Positions 1 to 10,540 of a DNA stretch of 64,000 nt are shown one piece after another. Each line of letters begins with the position of its first letter. The stretch's first letter is position 1. The notes below the pieces were generated by a model, which saw only the letters and a list, made by a program, of their open reading frames with translations, was not told the origin of the DNA and ran no database searches. Both the position numbers and the translations under genes were made by a program. The stretch covers positions 245,686-309,685 of the forward strand of contig JAIWWG010000038.1 of NCBI GenBank assembly GCA_025435555.1, read 5' to 3'. This stretch comes from Chytriomyces cf. hyalinus JEL632 (Eukaryota > Chytridiomycota > Chytridiomycetes > Chytridiales > Chytriomycetaceae).

Positions 1-146
1 TATTCTGATTGCAAGAAACAGCATTACCAACGGCATTGCATCCAACTGGATAAATGATGGTGCTCTCATCAATGTAGTATATGTTGTCCTTGCAAATGGT
101 TGGAGTGATTCCAAACACACGACTGGAGAAGGTATGCAACGAAAAC
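1..146 (-). CDS. CFAP57/WDR65-like flagellar WD-repeat protein, N-terminal exon (partial, runs off window)
   Basis: On the minus strand an open stretch from about 146 to 28 reads HTFSSRVFGITPTICKDN, then YYIDESTIIYPVG. This resembles the opening of CFAP57/WDR65 proteins, where a VFGL...DN motif is followed by DE..V.YP.G just before the first WD repeat. A GTAAT donor follows at about 27-23, so the rest of the gene would lie beyond base 1. A possible acceptor (CATCTCAG) lies just upstream of the exon; I could not connect it in phase to a start codon, and the ATG at 229 does not fit by one base. CFAP57 proteins are needed for assembly of inner-arm dyneins in motile cilia. The assignment rests on about 40 residues, so it is tentative; another WD-repeat protein is possible. 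Confidence 0.5.
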
Positions 147-174
147 TGAGATGACTTTTGTCGAAGATTCTCTG

Positions 175-652
175 TAGGTAGCTTCGAAAAAGACGCTCCT
201 TACTGGTGAGAGACGGACGCGATCGACATTCAGGGGGAGAGGCGCGTTTGTTTATTGCGAACAATTTATTTTTTGGCTTGAAAAGCAGAAGCACTGCATT
301 TCTTTGCCCCACTCTCGCCAACACCGCGTGTATTAAACCAGCTGCATTCATGCTGCTCTCGCCCAACGCGCGCAAGGAAGATCTCAGCGGCCGTAGCTGC
401 TGCGAAGCCACAGTTTCAATATCCACTTCAATACAACCCGACACATCAACTTTCCTTCCACCTTATGAGGCTATTCATAATCGAAACACTGATGGCACTC
501 GCCAAACATGAGTTGGTCCGCAAGTGGCCAAACATGTCCTCCAAGGGCAAGTTTCTCCTGTTGCGCGCATAAATATTCTTTTTCCAATCTCGGAACGCAG
601 GCAACTGTGAATCTTCTCTCAATCAGCAGTTTTATGTTTCCAAAGTAAGATA
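175..652. other. Intergenic stretch between CFAP57-like gene and MCMBP
   Basis: It holds the presumed promoter of the minus-strand CFAP57-like gene and the 3' side of the minus-strand MCMBP gene. A 101-codon plus-strand open frame at 206-511 shows no recognisable domain and is not supported. Nothing else was seen. Confidence 0.4.
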
Positions 653-3134
653 TCAGCGATCAATGCCTCCATCCGCATTCTGGCGTTTCAAGCTTGCGAA
701 TCGCTCGCATCTCTCAATTCGCTCCGCCTCCATTTCACCACTCTTTTTCCACGCGTCCATCGAAAGGCTGGATTCACCCGACAATAGGCTCCAATTCCGA
801 GCAATCTCCATTCGAAGCATAAACGATTCCTGGCTGTACAGCGGCTGCCCTGCGTCAGCAGTTTTCTTGCGCGCTTCCGTGAAGTGGTTAGTCAGGACCT
901 GTTTTTGTTTTTGATATTGAGTCAATTACAGAGAGAAATGACACCCAAAACCTTCTTTCTGCTTACCGTGTTCATTTCTTCTGAAATAGAATAGTCCTCA
1001 GTTTTGGTTACACCGAGTAGAAACAATCTCAATGGATTCATGTCGCGCGGTTCGTCTTTTGCCGACGCATTTGCAACTGATGAGGGAGCTCCCATTCTAT
1101 TGGGCATGATGGGCATCACACAATCCACCTATTGAAGAACGGTGAGTCCCTTTTTAAACTAAAATATTCATTGAAATCCTTACATCGAACATACACTTTC
1201 CTTGACTCAAAACCAGGAAGCTTAAGTCAACAGGGATTTTGCTAACAGTATGGTCAGGACTGTCAGCGCCGCTCCCAACCGCGAAAGGAAGCTCAGCAAA
1301 TTTGAGAATGTCGTTCATTTGGCGAACATTTATGACACCTATTTTTCGTCAACGCGATATAAGTTATAAAAGCGACTATAAAAAATTCGCGCGTAGACTG
1401 TGAGAGCATCAAACCTTGCTCCTTTAAGACTCCTGCATCCATCCCAACTTCATCAACCACAACGTATGTCCTGTCTGCAAGCTGAAGTTCCCCGGAAACA
1501 AGTCCATGAACAATTAGATCTGAATCTCTTGTTTCCTTGTCTTTGATGGTATTCATTTCCTTCCATGATTCGCGGCTCACGAATACACCTGGAGCCATTC
1601 GGTTCGTGTTCAAGTAGTGAATCGAAAGGGGAATTCGACGTGCGAGTGGGAGGAGCAAACTGACGGCGTCAAAAACAGATTTCGATGAAGCGGGAGTGGG
1701 AAAGTTGTAAAGATTAAGTGGGAAGTTTCCGGTTTGGAACGATTCATGGCGCGCACGACTGAGAAACGCGGATTTAAATAGCTCAGCCTCGAAAAATACA
1801 CGTGATATATAAAAGACTTACATTTTTGAAACAACATGGACTAGAAGATATTCGGCCGCCAATCGATCGTCAAGAACAAATGGTTTCAGAAATTCCAATG
1901 TGTTTTCCCGCAGAATTTCGGCGTCCACTTTGGAATTTGAAGAAGACGTCAGTTACAAAAAACCGAAGAGAACTGATATGTGCCGCTGTACCGTTTCTGC
2001 TCAACTCCTGATTTCCGCCAAACGGATGCTCCAGTGGGGAAACGCGGCTATGAAATACACAGTGGAGAACAGCTAATCCTCGAAAAGGGTCCAATTCATC
2101 GTTCAAGAAGGATTGCATCTGGCTGATGCGGAACCATTCAGGTGTACATGTCAAAACAAAAGAACAAGAAATGCATACACTTCATTTTCCATCGCATCCG
2201 TTGCTGTTGGAAGGGATTCACCCACTTCAAGGATCCCAATAAAATCGGCAACTGTCGAAAGCTGAAGATCGTTTGGCTCTTCTCCATAGAATTTCACCAT
2301 AACTGGTTTTGAATACGGATCCGTTGAATATTTCCGGCCAACATGAACGTTTGTTTGACCTGCTGTGATCGCTTAGTCATATCCTTGAGAAAAAAAACCC
2401 CCAAAGGCAAAAACATGCACGTACCAGTCAGTGAAACAATTCCCAACTCCATGGCCACATTTTCCGACTCAGGTGCATTGTCAACCAGAGCACGAGCCCA
2501 AGCAGTCTGTCCGGGAACTGCCACGCAGCACATTGGCCATTTCTGAGAATAGCTTCCAAACATAAAGTCATTCTCCGTTTCGTTGACGGACCATTTTGAG
2601 TCTGCAGGTTTGAGAGGGGAGATTTCGTCACTGAAATGACATGAGATGCGCATCTGTCAGGTTGTGAAGAAAAAAAAAAAAGGAGGAAGACCAGAGCCAA
2701 GCAGTGGTTGTTCTGAGCACAGAAGTGTACGGAAAGATTGAAGCTATGGGTAACGCACCGTTTCGCCAGTTTCTTCATTCACCAAGTTCAGATGCGACAT
2801 GTAAATCTGGGGTGAGAATCCATTATCTTGGACCATCGCACGGAAGCGAACAAGAGTGCCGGGCGTCGAAGAAGCAGATAAGGATGGGATCTTTCGGGAT
2901 TCATTCAAGGCGTTAAAAGCTGCTGATTACTGAAGTTTAAAGGGAATCGCTTGTCTTACGTCGTTGAGCCGTGTGGAAGCAAGAAGTTGGTCTTTGAAGG
3001 TGGTCTGCGCAGCGGAAATATCTGTCGAATCCGTCAGTGGTGCGATGCAGGCAGATGGGTAAGGATTCGGTACCTCCGCCAGAGGTTGCAATGAGTTCAT
3101 GCAGGCGTTCGAGAGGGCTGCGTTGGTGTTCCAT
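653..3134 (-). CDS. MCMBP: MCM complex-binding protein (MCMBP), multi-exon
   Basis: Spliced homologue of MCMBP, the nuclear protein that binds newly made MCM subunits, promotes MCM hexamer assembly and helps unload MCM2-7 after replication. Exons traced: 3134-3074, 3021-2960, 2890-2759, 2653-2425 and 2359-2181, all in phase; further exons run down to the stop at 653-655. The traced parts give the N-terminal PLERLHELIATSGG segment, LVRFRAMVQDN, a PGQTAWARALV segment and VMVKFYGEEPNDLQLS. Later exons give LAVLHCVFHSRVSPLEHPF, RLAAEYLLVHVV, IVHGLVSGELQLADRTYVVVD and a basic C-terminal helix ending AERIERCERFASLKRQN. All match the order of the animal protein. The ATG at 3134 fits the phase of the first two introns. 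Exons between 2180 and 930 were recognised by similarity but not all joined base by base. MCM6, a subunit of the complex it serves, lies about 33 kb away. Confidence 0.88.
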
Positions 3135-3216
3135 TTTCAGTCCTGCTTGTATTTTTTAGCTGGATTTTAATAAAGTATTTATTGTTGCAAATCAGCTTGA
3201 ATATTTTACGCCTGCT

Positions 3217-4371
3217 TCACTTGACCATTATGAGGCGGTCCGGCGGCATAAACTCCATCACTTCCACGCAATTCCTTGGATGTGAGTCCGACTCTCCCCT
3301 GTGGTCGGTACACCACGTACACGTCCCAATATGATTCACAAGGCACCCTGGACACTTTTCAATATCCTCCCGCGTTCCTTGCACCAATTCATTCGCCAAA
3401 GAAACAACAGGAAATTCTCCACCCACACCGCAGTGCTTGGCATACTCTCGGTATGCACGAGCGACAGGTTCTGGGCCAGTGCATCCAACAGGCCCACAAT
3501 CCCTCGCCTCCGCTCGCCCCTTTGCATGCATCTCCGTGACAATAAAGTCTAGTAAAAAGCTGAAGAACGGATGCCCAGCCCCATCTGCAGCGAATATACC
3601 CGCCAGCGCGTACTTTGGGTCAGGCTCCCACGCCATGTACGCCTTATTACCCTCCAACAACTCTCGCCAAGACCGCAGTGCTCGTACATCCAGGTCCATA
3701 TACAGCCCGCCGTAATACCACATTAACATGAGTCGAAACAAGTCTGCCCGTTTGACTCCACCAAAATGCAACGGCTCCTTTGTGGACAGTGTGGGGTCCG
3801 TGTAGGCAGTGTCGAGAGCGAGCCAGTTCCACACTGTAAATGCTTTTGTACCCATGAATCGTTTTCGCACCCATGCATCCATGGCGTCGTCTTCATAAAA
3901 CACGGTAAGGAGGTTATCGTCGCTATCAAGCCATGATTTCATTTCCTTGACCTTGTGCGAATATACGCATGTGGATTTCCAGGTTTGATGCAGAAAGAGG
4001 GTTTTGTTTCTAGGGCCGCGGATGAGGATTTCTGTGTCGAGGGCGTCCATTTCAATGTGTGGGTTGAGTTGTTTGGATTTGGTCAAAGTGTTTGCGAGTG
4101 ACGCGGTGACGTGACGCGGTCGAATAAAATCAGAGTCTTTGAGCCTATTTTCGAGCCAGTCGCACTGGAAGTTGCGCTGGGATTTCGACGCGTCTTTGAC
4201 AGTTGGTATGAACTTGTGTGATCGGCCAATTGAAAGGACTGGTCCAACGACGCAGGCATAAGTTTTGGCGCACAGGGCAGATTCAATGGGTAAGTGATTT
4301 ATCTCACATGAGTATCCTGCAATAATCAAGATCAACGCCAGGGTTGCGATGCCTTTGTGTTTTGACTTCAT
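3217..4371 (-). CDS. GT32 (OCH1-like) glycosyltransferase with DXD motif, type II membrane protein
   Basis: Uninterrupted 384-residue frame. Residues 7-20 are a hydrophobic signal anchor, as in Golgi type II glycosyltransferases. Residue 126 onward reads FLHQTWKS, the typical opening of the DXD sugar-binding (Gly_transf_sug, GT32) domain. Then come a VKRADLFRLMLMWYYGGLYM helix and the metal/nucleotide-sugar motif DLD at residues 226-228. The C-terminal third is rich in cysteine (CGPVGCTG, CPGC, CTWC), suggesting disulphides in the secretory pathway. OCH1-type enzymes transfer mannose or other hexoses to glycoproteins or glycolipids in the Golgi; the exact sugar cannot be read here. No intron is needed. 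It is divergent from the amine oxidase at 4537, sharing a 165-base spacer. Confidence 0.85.
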   Translation of the reverse strand: MKSKHKGIATLALILIIAGYSCEINHLPIESALCAKTYACVVGPVLSIGRSHKFIPTVKDASKSQRNFQCDWLENRLKDSDFIRPRHVTASLANTLTKSKQLNPHIEMDALDTEILIRGPRNKTLFLHQTWKSTCVYSHKVKEMKSWLDSDDNLLTVFYEDDAMDAWVRKRFMGTKAFTVWNWLALDTAYTDPTLSTKEPLHFGGVKRADLFRLMLMWYYGGLYMDLDVRALRSWRELLEGNKAYMAWEPDPKYALAGIFAADGAGHPFFSFLLDFIVTEMHAKGRAEARDCGPVGCTGPEPVARAYREYAKHCGVGGEFPVVSLANELVQGTREDIEKCPGCLVNHIGTCTWCTDHRGESDSHPRNCVEVMEFMPPDRLIMVK

Positions 4372-4536
4372 GTCGTTTGTTTGGATAAATTCTGGGAACT
4401 TTTATTTAAATAACGTCCGCAAGTCAGGCATAAGCCCAACTTGTAACTTGGGATCTGGCATCCTATCTGGACATGGATGGGTGGCTTCTCCCGTTCCGCG
4501 CTTGTGTCACATGCAACAAAGGAATAAAAATATTTT

Positions 4537-6096
4537 ATGAACCGACTGATGACCAACGCAGTTGACTGCATTGTGATTGGCGCAGGAATGGCCGGCATCT
4601 CTGCCGCAAAGCAGCTCGGCAAGAAGGGACTCAAAGTGCTGTTGCTCGAAGCGAGAGACCGTATCGGTGGTCGAATCAATACCATCCAACCAGGCGCGGA
4701 CGGACCGCCGATTGAGCTGGGCGCACAGTAAGACTCTCTATTCATCCACAACCACAATGCTTACGAATCGATTGGCCCAGATGGATCCATGGTCTTTGCC
4801 CAGAGCACCCCATGTACACGATCATCCCCGAGAACGAGCGCAGAATCGACACGCAACGAATAAACATGTTCGACAAACACGGCGCCCTCATCCCCGAACA
4901 TGTCGTCAAGTCTGCTTGGAATGCCGTTGATGCACTGTCCAGTCGAATGACGGAGCATGCCAAAAAGACAATCACGCTGCCCCCGCCGAAACAGTCGATT
5001 GCCGCGTTCATTAACGAGGATCTTGAATGGAATTCTTGCGCATCCAAAACCGAAAATTGCACGCGAGAAACGCCGTGCGCCGAATGTGACGTCAGGTATT
5101 CACTCGTCAAGTCCATTGCCAATATTGAGGCGGCCACTTTGAATGAGCTGAGTGTCGAAGAGTATGCGGGAGATGGATTTGAAGGAGATGATGGTGTCCC
5201 ATTGAAGGGATATATGCACGTCTTGAACGGACTTATGTCCGATTTGAAAGATGGCACTGTCTTGTTGGACGCGCAAGTTTTATCAATTGACTATTCTGGT
5301 GATACCGCCATCGTGAATAGCTCGCGTGGAGAGTTTCATGCAAGGAATATCATTTGCACGATTCCACTCGGAGTGCTGAAGGAAACCGAGGGGCCGGAAT
5401 TCATTCCGCAGATTCCTGAACCACATCAGAAAGCAATATCAAATTTGGGTTTTGGACTTTTGAACAAGGTTGTTTTGGAATTTGAAAAAGGTTTCTGGCC
5501 TTCGAATGTGGATGATTTTGCTTTCGAACTCCGCCGTGACGCGTTTGGGTTGGATCCCATGTTTGCCTTCATTGTAAACTTTAGCCAGTTATATGCGCGA
5601 AGAGATGAAGCGCAGAATACTTTGGTTGTGTATGTGGCGCATGAGGATGCGAAATGGATGGAAGGGTTAAATGATGGCGACATTCGCGAATTGATACTGC
5701 CACAGCTGACTTCGGCTTTCCGCTCTGAGACTAAACCTAGCATCAAATCGATGGTTGTGACTCGGTGGAAGGCAGATCCTTTTTCTCGCGGCAGTTATTC
5801 GGTAAGAACTCAATGGTTTTTGAAGTTAAATGTCTTGTTTGACACTGAACTTGGTTTTTGGGTCTTCGCCTTTTCTATTGCTTATGAAGCATCTATCCAC
5901 GAGAAGCAGTTTGTCTGATTTGGACTCATTGGCATCACCCATCTCTTTTGGGACTGACAAGAAAGGAACGCTGGTATTTGCAGGAGAGCACACCATACGA
6001 CAGCACTTTGCAACGGTGCATGGGGCGTATTTGAGCGGGATTCGTGCGGCTGAGCAAATAGCTTCAATACACGCACAGCGAGTCTCATCAAAATGA
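4537..6096 (+). CDS. FAD-dependent polyamine oxidase-like amine oxidase, three exons
   Basis: Exons 4537-4727, 4781-5801 and 5890-6096 join in phase to a protein of 472 residues, the usual size for polyamine/amine oxidases. The N-terminus has the dinucleotide-binding motif VIGAGMAGISAA followed by LLLEARDRIGGR. Splicing of intron 1 restores the classic ELGAQWIHG motif; without it the frame hits a stop at 4729. The middle has CTIPLGVLK, and the C-terminus has LVFAGEHT followed by ATVHGAYLSGIRAA, the second FAD contact. These enzymes oxidise spermine, spermidine or their acetyl forms to aldehydes with release of hydrogen peroxide. No signal peptide or clear peroxisomal tail is visible, so a cytosolic site is inferred. 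An LSD1-like demethylase is less likely because there is no SWIRM or tower domain. The acceptor of intron 2 at 5888-5889 is the least certain boundary. Confidence 0.85.
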
Positions 6097-6337
6097 CCAA
6101 CAATAACGCTAAAATGAGAAAATTAAAGGAAGACTTCCGCATGCTTGTTCAGCACAGCTTGGCATTTTCCATTCCTTTTTTTTTTTCTCCGGTCGACTTT
6201 TCATTCAAGGTAACCATTTCTCATTGGCAAAGTCATTCGCACCAAATTTTTCAAAGAAAATTGCTCCCAAGGTAAAAATGATATTCGGACTTTGTTCGAA
6301 GCAATTGCATTTTCCGGGTATAAGCCATTGCACCATC

Positions 6338-6345
6338 TATAAAAG
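6338..6345 (+). promoter_or_regulatory. TATA box of first Reeler gene
   Basis: TATAAAAG lies 82 bases before the ATG at 6420. The next copy carries a comparable AT-rich box at 7687-7694 at a similar distance, and the decayed third copy is preceded by TATATAAA at 8874-8881. Confidence 0.55.
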
Positions 6346-6419
6346 CAATAATGTCCAGATCCACTCTCTAACCCATCATCCACAGCATCTTTATTCCTTC
6401 CTAAACAAAACCAGCAATA

Positions 6420-7139
6420 ATGCATCTTATCCAAAGCATCACCCTCCTTACTCTCTCCGCCGTCACAATGGCATTCCCACAAGGCGCTCCTCGTTGCAAA
6501 ATCACAGAGTCCATCATTGCTGCTGGCCATAAAATCCCACAAGGAAGCTTAGGCTTAGTAATGCAACTCCCTCAAACCTACACCCCCGGTGGTGCCGCGA
6601 TCCCAGTCACCATCAACTCCGCCAACGGCAATACCGTCAAGTTCCAAGGTGTGCTCGCTTACGTGACTCCTGGAAATACCCAGGATTCTCAGCTGACTGC
6701 GCTTCCCGCGAATGGTGGTGCCAACGCGGGGGGTGTGCCACAGCATGTCGGCACGTTCAAGAACCTCGGTGCTCAGCAGTTACGCGCACAGACTGCCGCC
6801 ATCTGTTCAAACCAGAACGTGACCAACGACAACGCGGCAAGTACAATCACGCACTCTCAGCCGCTCACTGCTCAGACGCCCTTCACCATCATGTGGACTC
6901 CTCCAAAGACGAACAAGGGTGTTGTCACTGTCAATATGGTCATTTCATCAGGTGCGTCAAAGACTCCATGGCAGATTGTGCCATCCGGCCAGATTCAGAG
7001 CAGTGCCGGCGCTGCGGCCGGAGCTGGCGGTGCTGCAACAGGTGCTGGCGGCAAGAACACTGGCGGTGCCGCAGCCGGAAATATCATCAACGCAGTCAAG
7101 GCGGCCGCAGCAAAGGCTGTTAAGAAGGCGAAAGCGTAA
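6420..7139 (+). CDS. Secreted Reeler-domain protein with Ala/Lys-rich tail, copy 1
   Basis: Single-exon 239-residue protein. Residues 1-18 are a signal peptide (MHLIQSITLLTLSAVTMA). The body fits the Reeler (reelin N-terminal) fold: GAPRC at the start, a YTPGGAAIPVTI strand, VLAYVTPG, HVGTF, a second cysteine in QTAAICSNQNV, then ITHSQPL and IMWTPP. The two cysteines would form the usual disulphide. The last 40 or so residues are a glycine/alanine-rich linker followed by an alanine/lysine helix (NAVKAAAAKAVKKAKA), a cationic tail that is not part of the Reeler domain. Fungal Reeler proteins are secreted or wall-associated and their biochemical role is unsettled. A second intact copy follows at 7779. 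Domain assignment is by pattern only. Confidence 0.75.
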   Translation: MHLIQSITLLTLSAVTMAFPQGAPRCKITESIIAAGHKIPQGSLGLVMQLPQTYTPGGAAIPVTINSANGNTVKFQGVLAYVTPGNTQDSQLTALPANGGANAGGVPQHVGTFKNLGAQQLRAQTAAICSNQNVTNDNAASTITHSQPLTAQTPFTIMWTPPKTNKGVVTVNMVISSGASKTPWQIVPSGQIQSSAGAAAGAGGAATGAGGKNTGGAAAGNIINAVKAAAAKAVKKAKA

Positions 7140-7686
7140 GGGTCCGACGAAGCAAAAAAGTCATTTCCCCTCTTAGTTCGTGTGATGGAATTCGTTCCTG
7201 CATTCATAATTTCCAATAATTCCTTCTACCATAATTTGCTGAATCTTGTTTATTCTTTCAATTTTTTGTCGTTTGTTCATTGTAATACATGCATGCATTC
7301 AAACCCATCCAGGTTATCTCCGAGTGAGTGACCACGATGAACACAATCAGACGAGGCCGTAAGCTTGCCTGCGATGGCATCGCAACAAGTACGCCGTGAT
7401 GCTCTTGCTGATATTCCCTGAATCCTCTTGCAAACACGCAGTAAAATGCGCTTATGCATCGCTCCCTCACCGGCAATTGCGAGAAATTCCCAGTCGCTCA
7501 TTAGCGTGATAATTTCCAAGTATCAACAAAAAAAATGCGAAAAATATTCATAATGAAGCGTCATTGATCCAAATTCCGTCATTCATGATCCGTAAAAACC
7601 CAACCGCAAAATTACTTTTGCGCCAGCCAAGAGAATTTTAATTTTTTGTGTTGCGTGACACAAAGATTTTTCATTAGCATCATACT
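7140..7686. other. Spacer between the two Reeler genes
   Basis: It holds the 3' untranslated region of copy 1 and the promoter of copy 2. Small minus-strand frames at 7258-7519 have no recognisable features and lack homology signals. AT-rich sequence increases toward the TATA-like box near 7690. Confidence 0.4.
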
Positions 7687-7694
7687 ATTATAAG
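7687..7694 (+). promoter_or_regulatory. TATA-like box of second Reeler gene
   Basis: TATTATAA-type sequence about 90 bases before the ATG at 7779, matching the spacing seen upstream of the first Reeler gene. Confidence 0.45.
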
Positions 7695-7778
7695 ATGCAC
7701 ACCCCCTAACCCCCCTGCTCTCCATTAGCTTCGTCCACTGCGTTAGTGACAAACACCCCTACACATACCAAACAAAAC

Positions 7779-8552
7779 ATGCATCTTCTTCAAAGCATCG
7801 CTGTTCTGACCCTCGCGGCTACCTCCTTTGCCCTGCCCAACGGCGCCCCACGCTGCAAAATCACAGAGTCCATCATTGCTGCAGGCCACAAGCTCCAACA
7901 AGGTAGCTTAGGCTTAGTGATGCAGCTTCCAGCCAGCTACACGCCTGGAGGTGCCGCCATCCCCATCACCGTCGCAGCCGCCAACGGTAGCGCTGTCAGT
8001 TTCGCCGGTGTCCTCGCGTATGTTACCCCTGGAAACATTATGGACTCTTCCCTCACTGCAGTGCCCATTGGTACACCCAACGTGCCCAGCGCGGGTGGTA
8101 TCATGCAACACGTCGGCACCTTTGCCAACCTAGCAGCCCAGAACCTTCGGCCGCAGACCGCTGCCGTATGCACGAGCCAGAACGTGACCAACGACGCCGA
8201 CGCAAGCACAATCACTCACTCGCAGCCACTTACTGCACAGACTCCTTTCACTGTCATGTGGACTCCACCAGCAGCAAACGCCGGTCCAGTCACCGTGAAC
8301 ATGGTCATTTCATCCGGTTCATCGCGTACGCCGTGGCAAATTGTTCCGTCCGGACAGATTCAAAGCACCGCTGGCGCCGCCCCCGCAGTCCCTGCCGCTC
8401 CAGCCACCACCCCCGCCGCAAAGAAGAACAACAAAAAGACCAAGAAAAACAAGGCCAAGAAGGCAGCGAAAGGCGCAGCAGCAAAGGTTCTGAATGCGGT
8501 CAAAGCAGCTGCCGCAAAAGCAGCCAAAAAGGCAAAGAATACTAAAAAGTAA
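7779..8552 (+). CDS. Secreted Reeler-domain protein with Lys/Ala-rich tail, copy 2
   Basis: 257 residues from the ATG at 7779. A frame-compatible ATG at 7746 exists, but 7779 matches the start of copy 1 (MHLLQSI versus MHLIQSI) and begins the signal peptide. The Reeler body is nearly collinear with copy 1: GAPRCKITESIIAAGHK, SYTPGGAAIP, VLAYVTPG, MQHVGTF, TAAVCTSQNV, ITHSQPLTAQTPF and VMWTPP. The tail differs: a proline/alanine stretch, then a strongly basic run (KKNNKKTKKNKAKKAAKG) and the same NAVKAAAAKA helix. The conserved body with a divergent, longer cationic tail suggests duplication followed by expansion of the tail. The basic tail could bind anionic surfaces or wall polysaccharides; that is inference. 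Confidence 0.75.
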   Translation: MHLLQSIAVLTLAATSFALPNGAPRCKITESIIAAGHKLQQGSLGLVMQLPASYTPGGAAIPITVAAANGSAVSFAGVLAYVTPGNIMDSSLTAVPIGTPNVPSAGGIMQHVGTFANLAAQNLRPQTAAVCTSQNVTNDADASTITHSQPLTAQTPFTVMWTPPAANAGPVTVNMVISSGSSRTPWQIVPSGQIQSTAGAAPAVPAAPATTPAAKKNNKKTKKNKAKKAAKGAAAKVLNAVKAAAAKAAKKAKNTKK

Positions 8553-9089
8553 ATTCGGTCTTTTTTTTTTCTCAACACACACGTTTGATTGGGCTTCGTT
8601 TTATGCTATTCTTCTTGCTATGCGCTCTCCCGTTATCTCATTGGCTGACTCTCCCCATTTCTGCATTGAACTCCTATTTTTTTTATTTCAAAAATAATAC
8701 ATGACTCTGTTCTCGCGAGAACTAGTTCTGAATGACCATGCTTGCCCCTTCGTTGAAATGATACGGATGGAAGGAAAACTCGCTGGATCAACTTGCAGCC
8801 AGAAGGCTAGAATTCGATCGGAATCAAGAGTGCTGTTTAAATCCTCCATCATACCAAAAAAAACGGGCTCCCGTATATAAATCGGTGTCTCCAGTTTGAA
8901 GCTCGATCACCTTAATTCGTAAAACTTGCTGATCCAATGGATTAATTCATTCATGCTGATACTTGCCATCATTCATTCATAGCTGAAAAGGCTGGAATGA
9001 AATTTGTTACCGGACCTACCGGATCGCAACCAGATTTAGATGAACTTTTATGCCAAAAGTCCGTGCATAAAGACTCGCACAACGTCCAA
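8553..9089. other. Spacer with TATA-like sequence before the decayed Reeler copy
   Basis: No gene is supported. TATATAAA at 8874-8881 lies where a promoter for the decayed third copy would be. A short open frame at 8494-8697 overlaps the end of copy 2 in another frame and is not supported. Confidence 0.4.
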
Positions 9090-9830
9090 GAGGAGTTACT
9101 TCTGCCTGCGCAGCATTCTCCGTCCTGTGCACATGCAGTCAATTATTCCCATATGGTGCCGCCGCGTTCCAAAACTCACTGAATCCATCGCACAGGATTC
9201 CTCAAGGGCATCTTTGCTCTTGTCATGCTGCTGCCAATATTCTCCTTGGTCGAATCCCGTCACCGTCACAATCCATGTCAGCTCGCATCGTCAGCTTCCA
9301 AGTCAGGCTTACGTTCTTGACAACCTTCCATTCGAAGACTCGTCAGTGACGGCTATGGAAATGGGCTTCCCTTAATTGTTCCTTGTGCGAAATAGCACAC
9401 TTGCCAACCTGACATGCGTTAGTTACGACGCCGTCCTTCCAGTGGCAAGATTCCGCTATGCTTCCAGAACACTTTTTACACTGTTGCTTCAAAGAGGTTT
9501 AACCGTGTTGGCTTGATGTGAAACTAGTCGGAGGATTGAAGTTGCTTCTCTTCTGTTGGAACGAGAAGACTAAATATCCGCTCGAGAAAGGAAACACGTT
9601 CAGGATCATACGTTGACATTTCGTTCGTTCGTGGTCGCTGCAATTTGTGCGTTCCCAGTGATGACTAACCCCCTTGAATCCAAAAGTAGTCTCATGCCCC
9701 TCCGCAGAAAGTGTCCGATAATGTGCCCTGGACAGATGCGGCATCACTTGGCAATTGCTTTCATCTCATCCAGCACTGCGCCGCATCAGCAAGCGTTGTT
9801 TGGTGCGCATCTCCGCGTTCGTTGTCTTTG
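9090..9830 (+). pseudogene. Decayed third Reeler-gene copy
   Basis: From about 9140 the plus strand aligns with the start of the two intact Reeler genes: a segment equivalent to ATTCCCACAAGGCGC, then CAAAACTCACTGAATCC in place of CAAAATCACAGAGTCC, and a degraded CTTGTCATGCTGCTGCC in place of the GLVMQLP coding run, followed by CCCGTCACCGTCACAAT. Short insertions and deletions break every frame, and no open frame covers the domain. A second patch near 9640-9690 resembles the region around the second cysteine, but more weakly. The right-hand limit is approximate. A TATA-like box at 8874 is retained upstream. Confidence 0.55.
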
Positions 9831-10540
9831 AAATTAGAAAGTGGGTGGTACAAAGGTAAAGATTTTTTGCAAATGCTTTTCTTTTATTTATTTCCGTGAC
9901 TTTTATTTATTTCAGCGAACAAGACGCGGACACAAAAATGTCAGAAATGGAGCTGTTGTGTCTGTGAAGAGAGCGAGCATGTGTCTGTTTTGGTTTGTTT
10001 GATTCAAGGGTTCACTCTTTGAACACGCTTTGCGAATACGGAAATATAACATGCAAACTAAAGATAAAAGGGCCCTTTCTGCGTCCATCGCGGTTTTTCA
10101 GCAACACGCATAAGATGCCGGTTGGTTGCAACCCATCTGTCCTAATGAAATGTAAAAAAATAAAGCAGTTTTTAAATCACTCAGCGATGAGAATCGCGTT
10201 TAAAACAATTCAATGCCATGCAAAACGCGCCCAGCTGATGCGCATGTGTGTCGGAACTGCCACTGGACCGACGCTGCGATCGGGACAACTCGCCATGTCA
10301 CTGTGGGGTCTGTGCGTGCAGTAATTCTGTGTGTGTAGTAAGGAAGGATGCGTGTGTGACGAGTGCGGTGGTTGCGCAACTAAAAAAATTTCATCCATTT
10401 GAGGAATTTTCAGATCACCTCTTTTTTGATTGGACCGTGGGCCTAATGGAATTTTGTAAAGCAATTTGGTGTCTTGGATAAATAAAACTGCGTCGTCTGA
10501 AACACGTCCCTTGATCTACACCAAAAGAAATAGACGGAAA
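9831..10540. other. Intergenic region upstream of the CAP-domain gene
   Basis: Short open frames on both strands (for example 9995-10324) show no domain or composition of coding sequence. The stretch just before the ATG at 10541 contains GGATAAATAAAA near 10476-10487, a possible core promoter. Confidence 0.4.

Noticed and set aside
206-511. 101-codon plus-strand open frame near the left edge
   Set aside because: No domain, no signal peptide and no similarity; it lies in a divergent promoter region of the CFAP57-like gene.
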